Of a stretch of DNA of 64,000 nt, positions 1-7,035 are shown one piece after another. This DNA comes from Antrihabitans cavernicola. GTDB lineage: Bacteria; Actinomycetota; Actinomycetes; Mycobacteriales; Mycobacteriaceae. The position numbers and the translations under genes were made by a program. Below the pieces are notes generated by a model that worked only from the letters and a program-made list of their open reading frames with translations, had not been told where the DNA came from and made no database searches. The first letter of the stretch is position 1. Every line of letters starts with the position of its first letter. The stretch is taken from the NCBI RefSeq assembly GCF_008297975.1, contig NZ_VLNY01000007.1, positions 1 to 64,000 of the forward strand, read 5' to 3'.

Positions 1-117
1 TGGCGCGGTATCGCGACCCGCTACGACAAATACGCCCTGACCTACCTCGGTGGTGTCCTGCTGGCCTGCGCCGTCATCCACGCCCGCGTCGGAGCCAACC
101 AATTGAGAGACACGCCC
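1..117 (+). mobile_element. Right end of an IS5-family insertion sequence
   Basis: This is the 3' end of an insertion sequence whose body lies left of the window. The reading frame from base 1 encodes WRGIATRYDKYALTYLGG and continues to a stop, the C-terminal signature of IS5-type DDE transposases. The last bases (read on the minus strand, GGGCGTGTCTCTC) look like the GG-CGTGTCTC terminal inverted repeats common in this family. The phage sequence resumes at TAG (118-120), a plausible part of a TNA/CTAG-type target duplication. The element sits inside the second tail-chaperone frame of the prophage. The exact end and duplication are inferred because the left end is not visible. Confidence 0.75.
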
Positions 118-120
118 TAG
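1..120 (+). CDS. Transposase, IS5 family, C-terminal fragment (partial)
   Basis: Thirty-nine codons of the C-terminus are visible, ending at TAG 118-120. The residues WRGIATRYDKYALTYL match the conserved tail of IS5-family transposases that follows the catalytic glutamate. The DDE catalytic residues lie left of the window, so activity cannot be judged. If the element ends at 117 as its inverted-repeat sequence suggests, the stop codon is supplied by the target DNA rather than by the element. Confidence 0.75.
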   Translation, partial: WRGIATRYDKYALTYLGGVLLACAVIHARVGANQLRDTP

Positions 121-472
121 CCGCTAGCACGTCTCTAATCTCATCCAGCGGAACGGCTTCCGGCTCCGCAGCCTCTACTTGCTCACCCTCGGCAGGACGC
201 CGCACGGGTTCCGGCTTGTCGCCTTCGCCGCCAGCTCGTTGCCAATTGGCGCCCTGCATCGCGTAGAGCTGCATAGCCAAGAAATCCATTTCAGGCGTCC
301 AGTACCAAGAGCGCGGATACCGCGCCCGGTACAGTGCAGACTCACCATTCGGTGGAGTGTGTTCAAGCAATACGTGCAACTCGTGCCACGAAAGGCGCTC
401 TGTCCCAATGTCGCTCAGCCTGAAACCGCGACAGAGTAAGTCGTACTCGACGGCCCCCGCGTGCTCCTTTAG
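74..472 (-). CDS. Second tail assembly chaperone frame (reached by -1 frameshift), disrupted by IS
   Basis: This frame has no start of its own. It is entered by a -1 shift at a GGGGGAA heptamer (493-499) near the end of the upstream chaperone gene, giving the longer tail-chaperone form that is standard in siphoviruses. It encodes acidic and aromatic-rich sequence (SWYWTPEMDFLAMQLYAMQG) and a Glu/Pro-rich tail. From about base 117 leftward the codons come from the insertion sequence, so the last residues (about ACLSIGWLRRGRG) are foreign. The natural C-terminus is therefore lost or displaced, and the tape-measure gene expected next is separated by the element. Confidence 0.7.
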   Translation of the reverse strand, partial: LKEHAGAVEYDLLCRGFRLSDIGTERLSWHELHVLLEHTPPNGESALYRARYPRSWYWTPEMDFLAMQLYAMQGANWQRAGGEGDKPEPVRRPAEGEQVEAAEPEAVPLDEIRDVLAARACLSIGWLRRGRG

Positions 473-789
473 GAGTTGTCGGAGGCCAAGGATTCCCCCA
501 CGGAAGCCGTGGACGCCTCTGCCCAGGCTTCGCCAAGCGCCTTGACCTGATCGCGCGACATCTTCGCCACGGCCTCGCTAGCGTCGGGAGACTCAATCTC
601 AACCAGACGCCGCGTAAGACGAATCTCGTCGTGCCCCTTCTCTGCGGCCTCTTCCAGGTAGTCCGCGCCAGCGCCCGAAAGGTACTGAACGAACGGCACA
701 CTGAAAACCTTGCCGCCGTCAGCGACACGGAACGGGAAACGGTTGACACGCTTGGAACCAAGGGACTTCGGAACAGTAAATACAGTCAT
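469..789 (-). CDS. Tail assembly chaperone (short, in-frame form)
   Basis: A 106-residue protein encoded directly after the major tail protein, the fixed position of the G-type tail assembly chaperone in long-tailed phages. Together with its frameshifted GT-like form it binds the tape measure during tail assembly and is absent from the virion. The sequence is mixed charged helix after a beta-like start (MTVFTVPKSLGSKRVNRFPF). The reading frame contains GTG GGG GAA near its end, so a -1 slip on GGGGGAA continues into the overlapping frame that runs to about base 74. Assignment rests on position and the slippery site, not on strong sequence motifs. Confidence 0.75.
   Translation of the reverse strand: MTVFTVPKSLGSKRVNRFPFRVADGGKVFSVPFVQYLSGAGADYLEEAAEKGHDEIRLTRRLVEIESPDASEAVAKMSRDQVKALGEAWAEASTASVGESLASDNS
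493..499 (-). promoter_or_regulatory. Programmed -1 ribosomal frameshift site GGGGGAA
   Basis: On the minus strand the bases read GTG GGG GAA in the zero frame. A -1 slip gives GGG GGA, keeping pairing of the P-site tRNA. The zero frame stops 24 bases downstream while the -1 frame stays open into the next chaperone frame. G-run heptamers at this place are well known in phage tail chaperone genes. Confidence 0.75.
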
Positions 790-892
790 TGACCAGACCT
801 CTTAGAATCGAAAGTATTTGGGAGACACGGACCCGTGAAGTCCCACCCGGCAAGGTGGGTCCGGTCAAAGAAACACTCACCGGGCGGAACGC

Positions 893-1483
893 TTACGGCG
901 CAGTAATGCCGTCATACAGGTACTCGCGCACGAAAAACGCCTTGTCGCCGTCCACGTACTCAAAGCACTCGATAGTGACGTTGTACTTAACAACGTCCTT
1001 ACTGACCTGCACCACGTCGCCAACCTTCGTAGGCTGACCAATCGGCACAACCTGCCGACGCAAACCCTTGCCCTGCGCCGTGTCAACCACGTAGACCGAC
1101 TTGGGCAGAGCCGCCGCAGTGTGGTCAACCACGATCTGAGCGCCCTTGTCCGGAGTCGCAGCCGTAAAGCTCACGTTGTCGGACCCGAACACGGTCTTGA
1201 GAGTTTCCAGGTTGGTCGATTCCAGAAACTCGACGGTCAGCGTCTCGCTGTAGTCGCTCTGAGGCGTCGCGACAGTCTTGCCGCCAAAGTCCTTGACCTT
1301 AGTGACATCACGCGACTGCGCATTAGTGATGCCCGCATCAGACACGCCGCCCTGATCCTTGTACGCCACGGCCAGATCGGTAGCCGCGTCCTCGGGAAGT
1401 TCGGTGCCCAGCTCCGCGCGGTGGATAACACCCTTGACCTTAGGGGGCGCCGGAACAAAGACCTTGCTGGTATCAGTAGCCAT
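893..1483 (-). CDS. Major tail protein
   Basis: A 196-residue protein rich in Thr, Val and Asp with a beta-sandwich-like pattern, lying between the tail terminator and the tail chaperones. This is the conserved place for the tail tube subunit of long non-contractile tails. Start ATG at 1483 is preceded by GAAGGGG, a strong ribosome site fitting a highly expressed structural protein. Length is typical for the family. No Ig-like C-terminal extension is visible. Called from context and composition rather than a specific catalytic motif. Confidence 0.85.
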   Translation of the reverse strand: MATDTSKVFVPAPPKVKGVIHRAELGTELPEDAATDLAVAYKDQGGVSDAGITNAQSRDVTKVKDFGGKTVATPQSDYSETLTVEFLESTNLETLKTVFGSDNVSFTAATPDKGAQIVVDHTAAALPKSVYVVDTAQGKGLRRQVVPIGQPTKVGDVVQVSKDVVKYNVTIECFEYVDGDKAFFVREYLYDGITAP

Positions 1484-1549
1484 GAGAAATAGACCCCTTC
1501 AATGGGAAAAGCCCCGGCAGTCGCCAGGGCATGAAATGAATTGCTGTAC

Positions 1550-1957
1550 TTAGACGTTGCTCGAAATGCCAAGCTCGACCGTCAACGTCCAACGGTCCTG
1601 ATCCGGAACGTCAAGGTCCGGATTCTCAGCGGGTGCCCCAACTTCCGCGTAGCTCGAAATCCATGCCTGCCGCATGGTTCCGTCGTCGTTCATGTAGTCA
1701 ACAAATGAACTCGGCGCCGACTCGCAAATCTCGGACACACGCAGCGCCAAGGCTTCCGCGCTATCGAGCGCGTAACACTCAAAGGTGAGCCAAGGCCCAT
1801 CCGTAACCGCATTGATCCGACTGCCGCCCGTCCGTGCAACTCGCACAAACGAATCAGGGCGCTTAGTCGGGACGCGGCTACCCACATCAATGTCTAGGTT
1901 CGCGGTCAACAGCGCGACCGCAACCGAAATTGCCGGTTTCCGCGTATTACCTGGCAC
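1550..1957 (-). CDS. Tail terminator protein
   Basis: A 135-residue protein between the neck protein and the major tail protein. Genes at this place encode the terminator (lambda gpU / HK97 gp9-like), which caps the tail tube and joins it to the head. The sequence alternates hydrophobic and polar segments and includes AEALALRVSEICESAP followed by a C-terminal strand DRWTLTVELGIS, as seen in actinophage tail terminators. The start overlaps the end of the upstream neck gene by 11 bases, consistent with translational coupling. Confidence 0.7.
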   Translation of the reverse strand: MPGNTRKPAISVAVALLTANLDIDVGSRVPTKRPDSFVRVARTGGSRINAVTDGPWLTFECYALDSAEALALRVSEICESAPSSFVDYMNDDGTMRQAWISSYAEVGAPAENPDLDVPDQDRWTLTVELGISSNV

Positions 1958-2204
1958 TGTCCAGCGCTCTAATCAACGTGTGATTCTTCGCGTTGCTTTT
2001 CCGCGCCTTGTAGTCCGCAGTCACAACAGACGCGCGCCAACGGCCCTGAGGGCGACTGGCGCCCTGCCGTGAGCCCGTGACGTACTTGCCGCCGTCAGCC
2101 TCCGCAGCCTTTTGCACCCGCCGCGCCCGCCTGTCCAAGTCGGCAATGACTCCCGGCGCCCGCCGCAACTCCTGAAATGCCCCGCTCTTAAACTCAATCT
2201 TCAT
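1947..2204 (-). CDS. Neck / minor tail protein, HK97 gp10-like
   Basis: An 85-residue basic protein opening with MKIEFKSGAFQELRR and a run of Arg/Lys residues typical of HK97 gp10-type head-tail joining proteins. It starts inside the end of the preceding small gene and overlaps the tail terminator gene, so the connector genes are tightly coupled. It is shorter than many gp10 homologues (about 110-150 residues). The basic tail SNAKNHTLIRALDSAR ends the protein. Function is inferred from order: stopper, small protein, gp10-like, terminator. Confidence 0.65.
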   Translation of the reverse strand: MKIEFKSGAFQELRRAPGVIADLDRRARRVQKAAEADGGKYVTGSRQGASRPQGRWRASVVTADYKARKSNAKNHTLIRALDSAR

Positions 2205-2367
2205 CGAGCTTCACCGCAGACACCCACTTGCCTTCGGCCCATGCCCCGAAGACCGCGCCACTATCGTTGTAAACCTCAAGGTTGTTCGTTTCCTCGTCCG
2301 TCCGGAAACCCGTTGCATCCCCGAACGTCTCAACCTCGCCGAACTCATCCTTGACCCGAATGGCCAC
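2194..2367 (-). CDS. Small head-tail region protein
   Basis: A 57-residue acidic protein starting with GTG directly at the stop of the head-tail stopper gene (TAGTG overlap) and ending inside the start of the gp10-like gene. The sequence MAIRVKDEFGEVETFGDATG then a WAEGKWVSAV segment suggests a small beta domain. It fills the gap between two connector genes exactly, and both junctions overlap, which argues that it is translated. Similar tiny genes occur at this place in actinophages; no function is assigned. Confidence 0.65.
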   Translation of the reverse strand: MAIRVKDEFGEVETFGDATGFRTDEETNNLEVYNDSGAVFGAWAEGKWVSAVKLDED

Positions 2368-2714
2368 TAACCCTCAACTCTTTTCAGATTCACGACCATG
2401 CCAGGGCGGAACCCGAAAGGCCCGTTGTTGAAGTCCTCCGGATAGCCGATAGCGTCGTACTCAGCACCGGCAATAATCACCTTGTCTTGCGGACCAACGT
2501 CGAAGCCCTCGGGTACGCAAAGCTCAAGCTCGACAACAACCCGGTCATGCCCAACAACTTTCGGCTCAGCTTGGTTCGCATTGGCCGGACCCCAGCAAAT
2601 CGCGCGCTGCTCGACGGCAGGTGCCCAACGCTTAACCTTGTTGCCGCGCGGGTCTTTGTCCGGCCCCTCGCTGAACTTCCGCGTGCCAACCTTGTATCTC
2701 GCCCGCAGGCTCAC
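2367..2714 (-). CDS. Head-tail stopper protein
   Basis: A 115-residue protein in the neck gene cluster, matching the position of the stopper that seals the capsid after DNA packaging. GTG at 2714 is chosen because it overlaps the upstream TGA as GTGA; an ATG at 2735 is also possible and would add seven residues. The end (FGFRPGMVVNLKRVEG) and the Gly/Pro-rich core look like compact beta domains of SPP1 gp16-type proteins. Assignment is by synteny. Confidence 0.65.
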   Translation of the reverse strand: MSLRARYKVGTRKFSEGPDKDPRGNKVKRWAPAVEQRAICWGPANANQAEPKVVGHDRVVVELELCVPEGFDVGPQDKVIIAGAEYDAIGYPEDFNNGPFGFRPGMVVNLKRVEG

Positions 2715-3154
2715 AGGCCCGGTTCCGTCCCACATGGACCATTAACCCAAGCGCCCGCAAGCGTTGGCGCAATGCCCGGCTCAGGTGGCATCGTGTCGAT
2801 AGTGAATGCCTTGCCCCGGCTCGACTTGCATAGCTTTTGCAGGTCCGTGATTTCAGTGGGGTAGAACATGGCACGCCGCACCTGCCGCGTATCCAACGTC
2901 TCCGTGTGACCGAACTGCCCAGCCGTATCGGACACCTGCGACTTTGCTCCCGTACCGGACTCCGCCCAGCGCAGGATGGCGCCGCGAATGATCGCCTTAG
3001 CCGCAGCCGGGTACTTGAATCCATCTTCAAGGATGCACGGTGCAGCTACAGACGCCGTTGCTAGCGCGTCCTCAATCATCAAGAGCGCCTTCGCGTTCTC
3101 TATGTCTTCAATGAACGGGCGCAAGTCCGCGTCAATATCGAATGCAATTGCCAC
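2711..3154 (-). CDS. Head-tail connector protein
   Basis: A 147-residue protein with an N-terminal helical half (FIEDIENAKALLMIEDALAT, then the segment ILEDGFKYPAAAKAIIRGA) and a flexible C-terminal part. This is the pattern of gp6/gp15-type adaptor proteins that form the ring below the portal. GTG at 3154 is chosen because AGGGG lies eight to nine bases upstream. It overlaps the stopper gene start by four bases. The conserved acidic-helix arrangement and its location after the capsid gene support the call. Confidence 0.7.
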   Translation of the reverse strand: MAIAFDIDADLRPFIEDIENAKALLMIEDALATASVAAPCILEDGFKYPAAAKAIIRGAILRWAESGTGAKSQVSDTAGQFGHTETLDTRQVRRAMFYPTEITDLQKLCKSSRGKAFTIDTMPPEPGIAPTLAGAWVNGPCGTEPGL

Positions 3155-3164
3155 GATTGCGCCC

Positions 3165-3344
3165 CTAGCTTGTCGGAATCGGATTCTTTCGCGGCCTCCC
3201 GCGACCGCGCTTGACTGGCGCAACTTCCGGCGCGACCGGCCCAGGGCTGGACTCCAACGGAACCCAGCCAAGAGCCTTCAACGCATGCGTGCCATCGCCC
3301 GGAATCGCCAACACTTCGCCTTGCGGCGACTTCCAGAGCGCCAC
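3165..3344 (-). CDS. Small AT-hook-like protein after the capsid gene
   Basis: A 59-residue protein that begins with GTG two bases after the capsid stop codon. The N-terminal part (VALWKSPQGEVLAIPGDGTH) resembles a small domain found in genes at this position in actinophages, and the C-terminus has KRGRGRPRKNP, an AT-hook-like basic motif. No separate ribosome site is obvious, so it probably depends on coupling with capsid translation. A role in the head or in DNA contact is possible, but nothing in the sequence proves it. Confidence 0.65.
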   Translation of the reverse strand: MALWKSPQGEVLAIPGDGTHALKALGWVPLESSPGPVAPEVAPVKRGRGRPRKNPIPTS

Positions 3345-3346
3345 GA

Positions 3347-4300
3347 CTACGGGGTAAGGTCAGGCGTAATGACCGCAGCCGGGTAGCGCTTGGTCTTGTC
3401 CGTCTCAACCCGGTTCAGCGGGTTAGCGATCTGGAAGCCAACACGGAACACGACGCGAAGCGCCTTACTGTCCTGCTGCATCAGGTTCAGGATCACCTTG
3501 CCGTCAGCGTCGGAGATGACGCCCTCGCTGAACATGTCAAAGGTCACGTCCTGGCGAATGCCGACAACCACCTTGGACCAATCAGCCGCGACCAGAGTTG
3601 CAGCGTCTTCTTTCCATGCGCCGTTGCGAACCTCGTTGAGCGGCAGGCCATAGAGACCGGACGGCAGGCCAGCGGCAAGACCCTGCGCAGGCGTGTAGAT
3701 GCTCACACCCTGCGCGTTGCGCAGACCAACCATCTTCCACTGCAAACCGGGACGCGAGGCAAAGCCGTTGATAGCGAAGCCCTGCTTGCTCAGCTTCTCG
3801 CCCAGGAATGCCACGTTCTCGCCAATGTCGGCAGTCTCAGACTCCGCGACAGTGTTACCCATCGCGATAGCGCCGGGAACCAACGCGGTCGGCCAAGAGG
3901 CGGGCTTATCAACGCCGAAGATGCCTGCGCCGTCAACCTTCTTGCCGATTGCCTCAGTGAGCAGAGGCTTAATTTCATCCCACAGCGGGACGTTCGAGTC
4001 CGAGACCAGAGCGTCGGGAATCGGCACGATAACGGCAAGCTCTTCCGCCGTCATGGTCACGTTTTCCCAACCTGTCTTAGTGGTCTGCTTAAGACCCGTG
4101 TCACCGTCAACCCAGTAGGCATCCGGCAGCGACGCAAGCACCGGCTGCTTGGTCTTCTTCGTGCCCATTCGCACGTTTCGCGCCCGCTGAATGAGCGCCG
4201 ATTGTTCCGGCAGAGTCTCAATCACGTTCTTGACGATGGCCTCAGGAATCTGCGCGTCGGTAAGATCGGCACGACCCTGGACATTTGCAAAGCCACTCAT
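3347..4300 (-). CDS. Major capsid protein, HK97 fold
   Basis: A 317-residue protein following the scaffold gene. It has the layout of phi1026/HK97-type capsid subunits without a long delta domain: an N-terminal arm rich in Gln/Arg (SALIQRARNVRMGTKKTKQP), a spine-helix region, and a C-terminal P-domain with ALRVVFRVGFQIANPLNR, a motif often seen near the end of actinophage capsids. The high-frequency start is ATG at 4300. With a separate scaffold and MuF protein next to it, capsid assembly here would use scaffold rather than a fused delta domain. Confidence 0.9.
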   Translation of the reverse strand: MSGFANVQGRADLTDAQIPEAIVKNVIETLPEQSALIQRARNVRMGTKKTKQPVLASLPDAYWVDGDTGLKQTTKTGWENVTMTAEELAVIVPIPDALVSDSNVPLWDEIKPLLTEAIGKKVDGAGIFGVDKPASWPTALVPGAIAMGNTVAESETADIGENVAFLGEKLSKQGFAINGFASRPGLQWKMVGLRNAQGVSIYTPAQGLAAGLPSGLYGLPLNEVRNGAWKEDAATLVAADWSKVVVGIRQDVTFDMFSEGVISDADGKVILNLMQQDSKALRVVFRVGFQIANPLNRVETDKTKRYPAAVITPDLTP

Positions 4301-4334
4301 GTTTGTATCCCTCAGTTAGAATTGAAGATTGGAA

Positions 4335-4847
4335 TTAACGACGGTTGAGGCTGTCTCGCAGCCAATCGCCGGTAGAGCCCGAATCGCCGCCATTACCGCC
4401 GCCCTGCCCCTGGCTAGGGTCCGGCTGAGGCGTACGCGGACCATTGGCCGCGCCTGCGAACTGCAACAGAGCATCGGCTTGCGCCTCAAGCTCTTCTTTT
4501 GTCCCACCATTGAGCAGAGCCACCGGGACACCCTTCGCGCTTGCAACCTCGAAACGCGCCTGTTTGCTGAGCAATTCGGCGTACTTAGTTTCCGCGTCCT
4601 GCCGCGCCAGCTTTTCGCGCTCAATCTCATCGAGCTTCGCCAGCTCGCCAGCATCGAACTTGCCAGCCTTGTCTTTCAGCGCGTCGTAATCCGCATACTT
4701 GGCGTTCTCCCGCTCAAGCCGCGCACTGATCGCCCGGTCAAAATCCGCCTGAGACGTAATCGCCTGAAACGCGTTCCCGCCGTTGCCGTCAGGCTCGCCG
4801 CCCCCGGCGCCAGCATCGTCCGGCGTAGTCTTTCCAGCGTCACTCAT
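4335..4847 (-). CDS. Capsid scaffolding protein
   Basis: A 170-residue protein with disordered Gly/Asp-rich ends and a central charged coiled coil of about residues 35-110 (such as ERENAKYADYDALKDKAGKF and AKLDEIEREKLARQDAETK). This is the classic form of phage scaffolds, which bind capsid subunits and leave before or during packaging. It lies directly upstream of the capsid gene. No protease motif is present. The acidic, low-complexity tail (QGQGGGNGGDSGSTG) also fits the family. Confidence 0.85.
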   Translation of the reverse strand: MSDAGKTTPDDAGAGGGEPDGNGGNAFQAITSQADFDRAISARLERENAKYADYDALKDKAGKFDAGELAKLDEIEREKLARQDAETKYAELLSKQARFEVASAKGVPVALLNGGTKEELEAQADALLQFAGAANGPRTPQPDPSQGQGGGNGGDSGSTGDWLRDSLNRR

Positions 4848-4921
4848 TGATAGAAACTCCGTATCTCGTCAGATCGAACAAACCGCCCTTTAGCCGCAAG
4901 GCGTCCGCGTAAGTTGTTGCG

Positions 4922-5590
4922 CTACTGCCCAAGTTGGCGATACGCCGCCATAATTTCCTTCACGTCACCCGACCCCGCCAGCCTGCGCGCAGCCTTGTAA
5001 TCCGCTTCCCACGCACTCACATAGGGCGCAGGCTCGAAACTGCAGCCGGGGCGAACCATGACGGCAAGACAATGGCAATTGTCGTGATACCTAGAGCCGG
5101 ACTTGCCGTGCTCCGCAGCGCCTTTCGAGACGTACACGTTCGAGCGTGTAGCCAGCATCCGGCAGAACGAACACGCCGTACCCGACGCGTGACGCGCCCA
5201 CGTGGCGCCCGCCTCTTGCTCAACCGCGCCAAGGACTGTTTGCCTCGAACCGTTGAACAACATGCGTTGCGCCGAACCCGCCAGCAACTCGAACGCCGAT
5301 TCATTCGACAGAGCCCAGCCAGCCGACGCCCGCATTTGCTCCACAGGCGGAAGTGCCGCAGGCTTGGCCTTGAACTCAAGCTCAGGCGCCGCGTCGTCGT
5401 ACCAATCAGCGGCCAAATCTCCCGCAGCATCCACGTAAGGGCTCGCAACGTCCGGATAGGCGTCCAGCACCCAAGACCGGAACTCCTGCGCATCCCAATC
5501 CGCCGCATGGCTCCACATGGCGTCAAGGTCGCCCAGCATCACCGTATTTAGGTCGCCTAAGACCGCCTGAAACTCTGCCGCCGTGGTCAA
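4922..5590 (-). CDS. MuF-like minor capsid protein
   Basis: A 222-residue protein between portal and scaffold genes, the usual position of MuF/SPP1 gp7-like minor head proteins that bind the portal and enter the capsid. The C-terminal half carries CSFCRMLATRSNVY and later YHDNCHCLAVM, the Cys/His-rich pattern of the MuF domain in actinophages. The start (ATG 5590) overlaps the last bases of the portal gene. In related phages this gene is often labelled a capsid maturation protease, but no protease triad is evident here. Confidence 0.8.
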   Translation of the reverse strand: MTTAAEFQAVLGDLNTVMLGDLDAMWSHAADWDAQEFRSWVLDAYPDVASPYVDAAGDLAADWYDDAAPELEFKAKPAALPPVEQMRASAGWALSNESAFELLAGSAQRMLFNGSRQTVLGAVEQEAGATWARHASGTACSFCRMLATRSNVYVSKGAAEHGKSGSRYHDNCHCLAVMVRPGCSFEPAPYVSAWEADYKAARRLAGSGDVKEIMAAYRQLGQ

Positions 5591-7035
5591 TTGCCCTCAG
5601 CCGGAACGCGCCGACTCGCTGCCTCCGCAACGCGCGGGTTCGCCGTGGCCACATCCGCCGCGCCCGCTATCCCGCCCAGAATTGCTCGACTTCGTGCGCG
5701 CCGTTTGTCCGCCTCAACCTGCTCCTGCTCGCGAGGCGTCAACCCGATTCGGTCGTACGTCACAGACGAATCAGGCGGAAGGACCTCCGCAGCAACCAAT
5801 TTCGTAGCTTCATCGGCAGCCGCCGAACGGGTAGGCGTCGCAGCATCGCGCCACTTGACCGACACGCCATCAGCGAATCCGTCAGGCACCTTGCCGTCAC
5901 GCACCAACAGCGCCAACCGTGCAACCTCAAGCCACGCCTTGCCAAACGCAGCCTGACGACGTTCTGCACGCTTCACAAGCCGTGCTTCCATCGCCCTGAT
6001 AGCGTCCGCAGACGCAGCCTGATCCGTCGCGAAGCCCAAATACGTAGGCGGAATGGCACACTCAGCCGCAAGCAACTGCGCAAGCCCTCGCACCTGATCC
6101 AAGTACGGACCCGGCTGAGACTGCGCGAACTGCCCAACTTCCGGCTTTGCCTCCGGATTGTCCTCGTCAAAAGGAACCGCAAGCATCCGCGACATGATCG
6201 CCTCAAAGCCCGTCACAACGGACCCGTCGCCCTTATCGAACTGATCTTCCGCAGCGTTCAGCAAGTACCGTTGAGGCGCAGAATAGAACTCGCGGTTGAC
6301 TTCCATGCCAAGCAAAGTGCGAACCGCCGCATTCGTGTACCCGCGCACAGAGTGCGAAATCTCAGAGCGCCCAGTCATCCGGCTAGAGCGCGGACGGTTC
6401 ACCAATTGCGCAACCGGAACCCGGCCCAACTTGTGCTGATCGCGGTTAACGACCGCCCAGGCCGCACCCTCGCTGCTGCGAGCTACGCGGATCGTTTCGT
6501 TCTTGAGGTAGAGCGTTGCGCCGTTGTCGAAGTCCTTGCCTTCGTCGCGGAACCGGGACGCCGCAGCCGTCAACCGCCGCGTGCGCGCATCCCGTAGGCC
6601 CGTCATGTTCTTGGGCGACTCAACGGTAATCAGTGGCGACGGTTCGCCATTGTCTCCCGTGCCGACTGCCACGAATGCCGTCCCGCAAATCAGGGCGTCA
6701 AGATGACCCAAGCCAGAATCAACGTCTAAATCGTTTGCATTGAAAATACTACCCAAATCGTATTTCGCGCCGGTTTCAACCCAGCCAAGGAAATCTAGGC
6801 GCTCTTCCAGAACGTCAACGGCAGTACCCGACCATCCAACAACAGTCGCAATCTTGTCAGCGAGAGTTGCCGGAATAGCAATTCCCAACTGTTTGACCCG
6901 CTGCTCACCTTCGTAGTACGCCTCTTTGGTCGCATTCGCCCGCGTAAATGCAGAAACGCGAGTCAAGAGCATAGCAAGTAGCCCCGCCTCATCCGCGCTG
7001 AGCGCATCGAGGGTTGCAATATTGGGCGCAGTCAC
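5587..7035 (-). CDS. Portal protein, SPP1 gp6-like
   Basis: A 482-residue protein matching the size and layout of portal proteins: an N-terminal YYEGEQRVKQLGIAIP segment typical of actinophage portals, a central domain with the QSQPGPYLDQVRGLAQLLA stretch, a stem helix region and a charged C-terminal crown (REQEQVEADKRRARSRAILG). Twelve copies form the DNA entry ring at one capsid vertex. It follows the large terminase gene with a four-base overlap, which is the standard packaging order. Confidence 0.9.
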   Translation of the reverse strand: MTAPNIATLDALSADEAGLLAMLLTRVSAFTRANATKEAYYEGEQRVKQLGIAIPATLADKIATVVGWSGTAVDVLEERLDFLGWVETGAKYDLGSIFNANDLDVDSGLGHLDALICGTAFVAVGTGDNGEPSPLITVESPKNMTGLRDARTRRLTAAASRFRDEGKDFDNGATLYLKNETIRVARSSEGAAWAVVNRDQHKLGRVPVAQLVNRPRSSRMTGRSEISHSVRGYTNAAVRTLLGMEVNREFYSAPQRYLLNAAEDQFDKGDGSVVTGFEAIMSRMLAVPFDEDNPEAKPEVGQFAQSQPGPYLDQVRGLAQLLAAECAIPPTYLGFATDQAASADAIRAMEARLVKRAERRQAAFGKAWLEVARLALLVRDGKVPDGFADGVSVKWRDAATPTRSAAADEATKLVAAEVLPPDSSVTYDRIGLTPREQEQVEADKRRARSRAILGGIAGAADVATANPRVAEAASRRVPAEGN

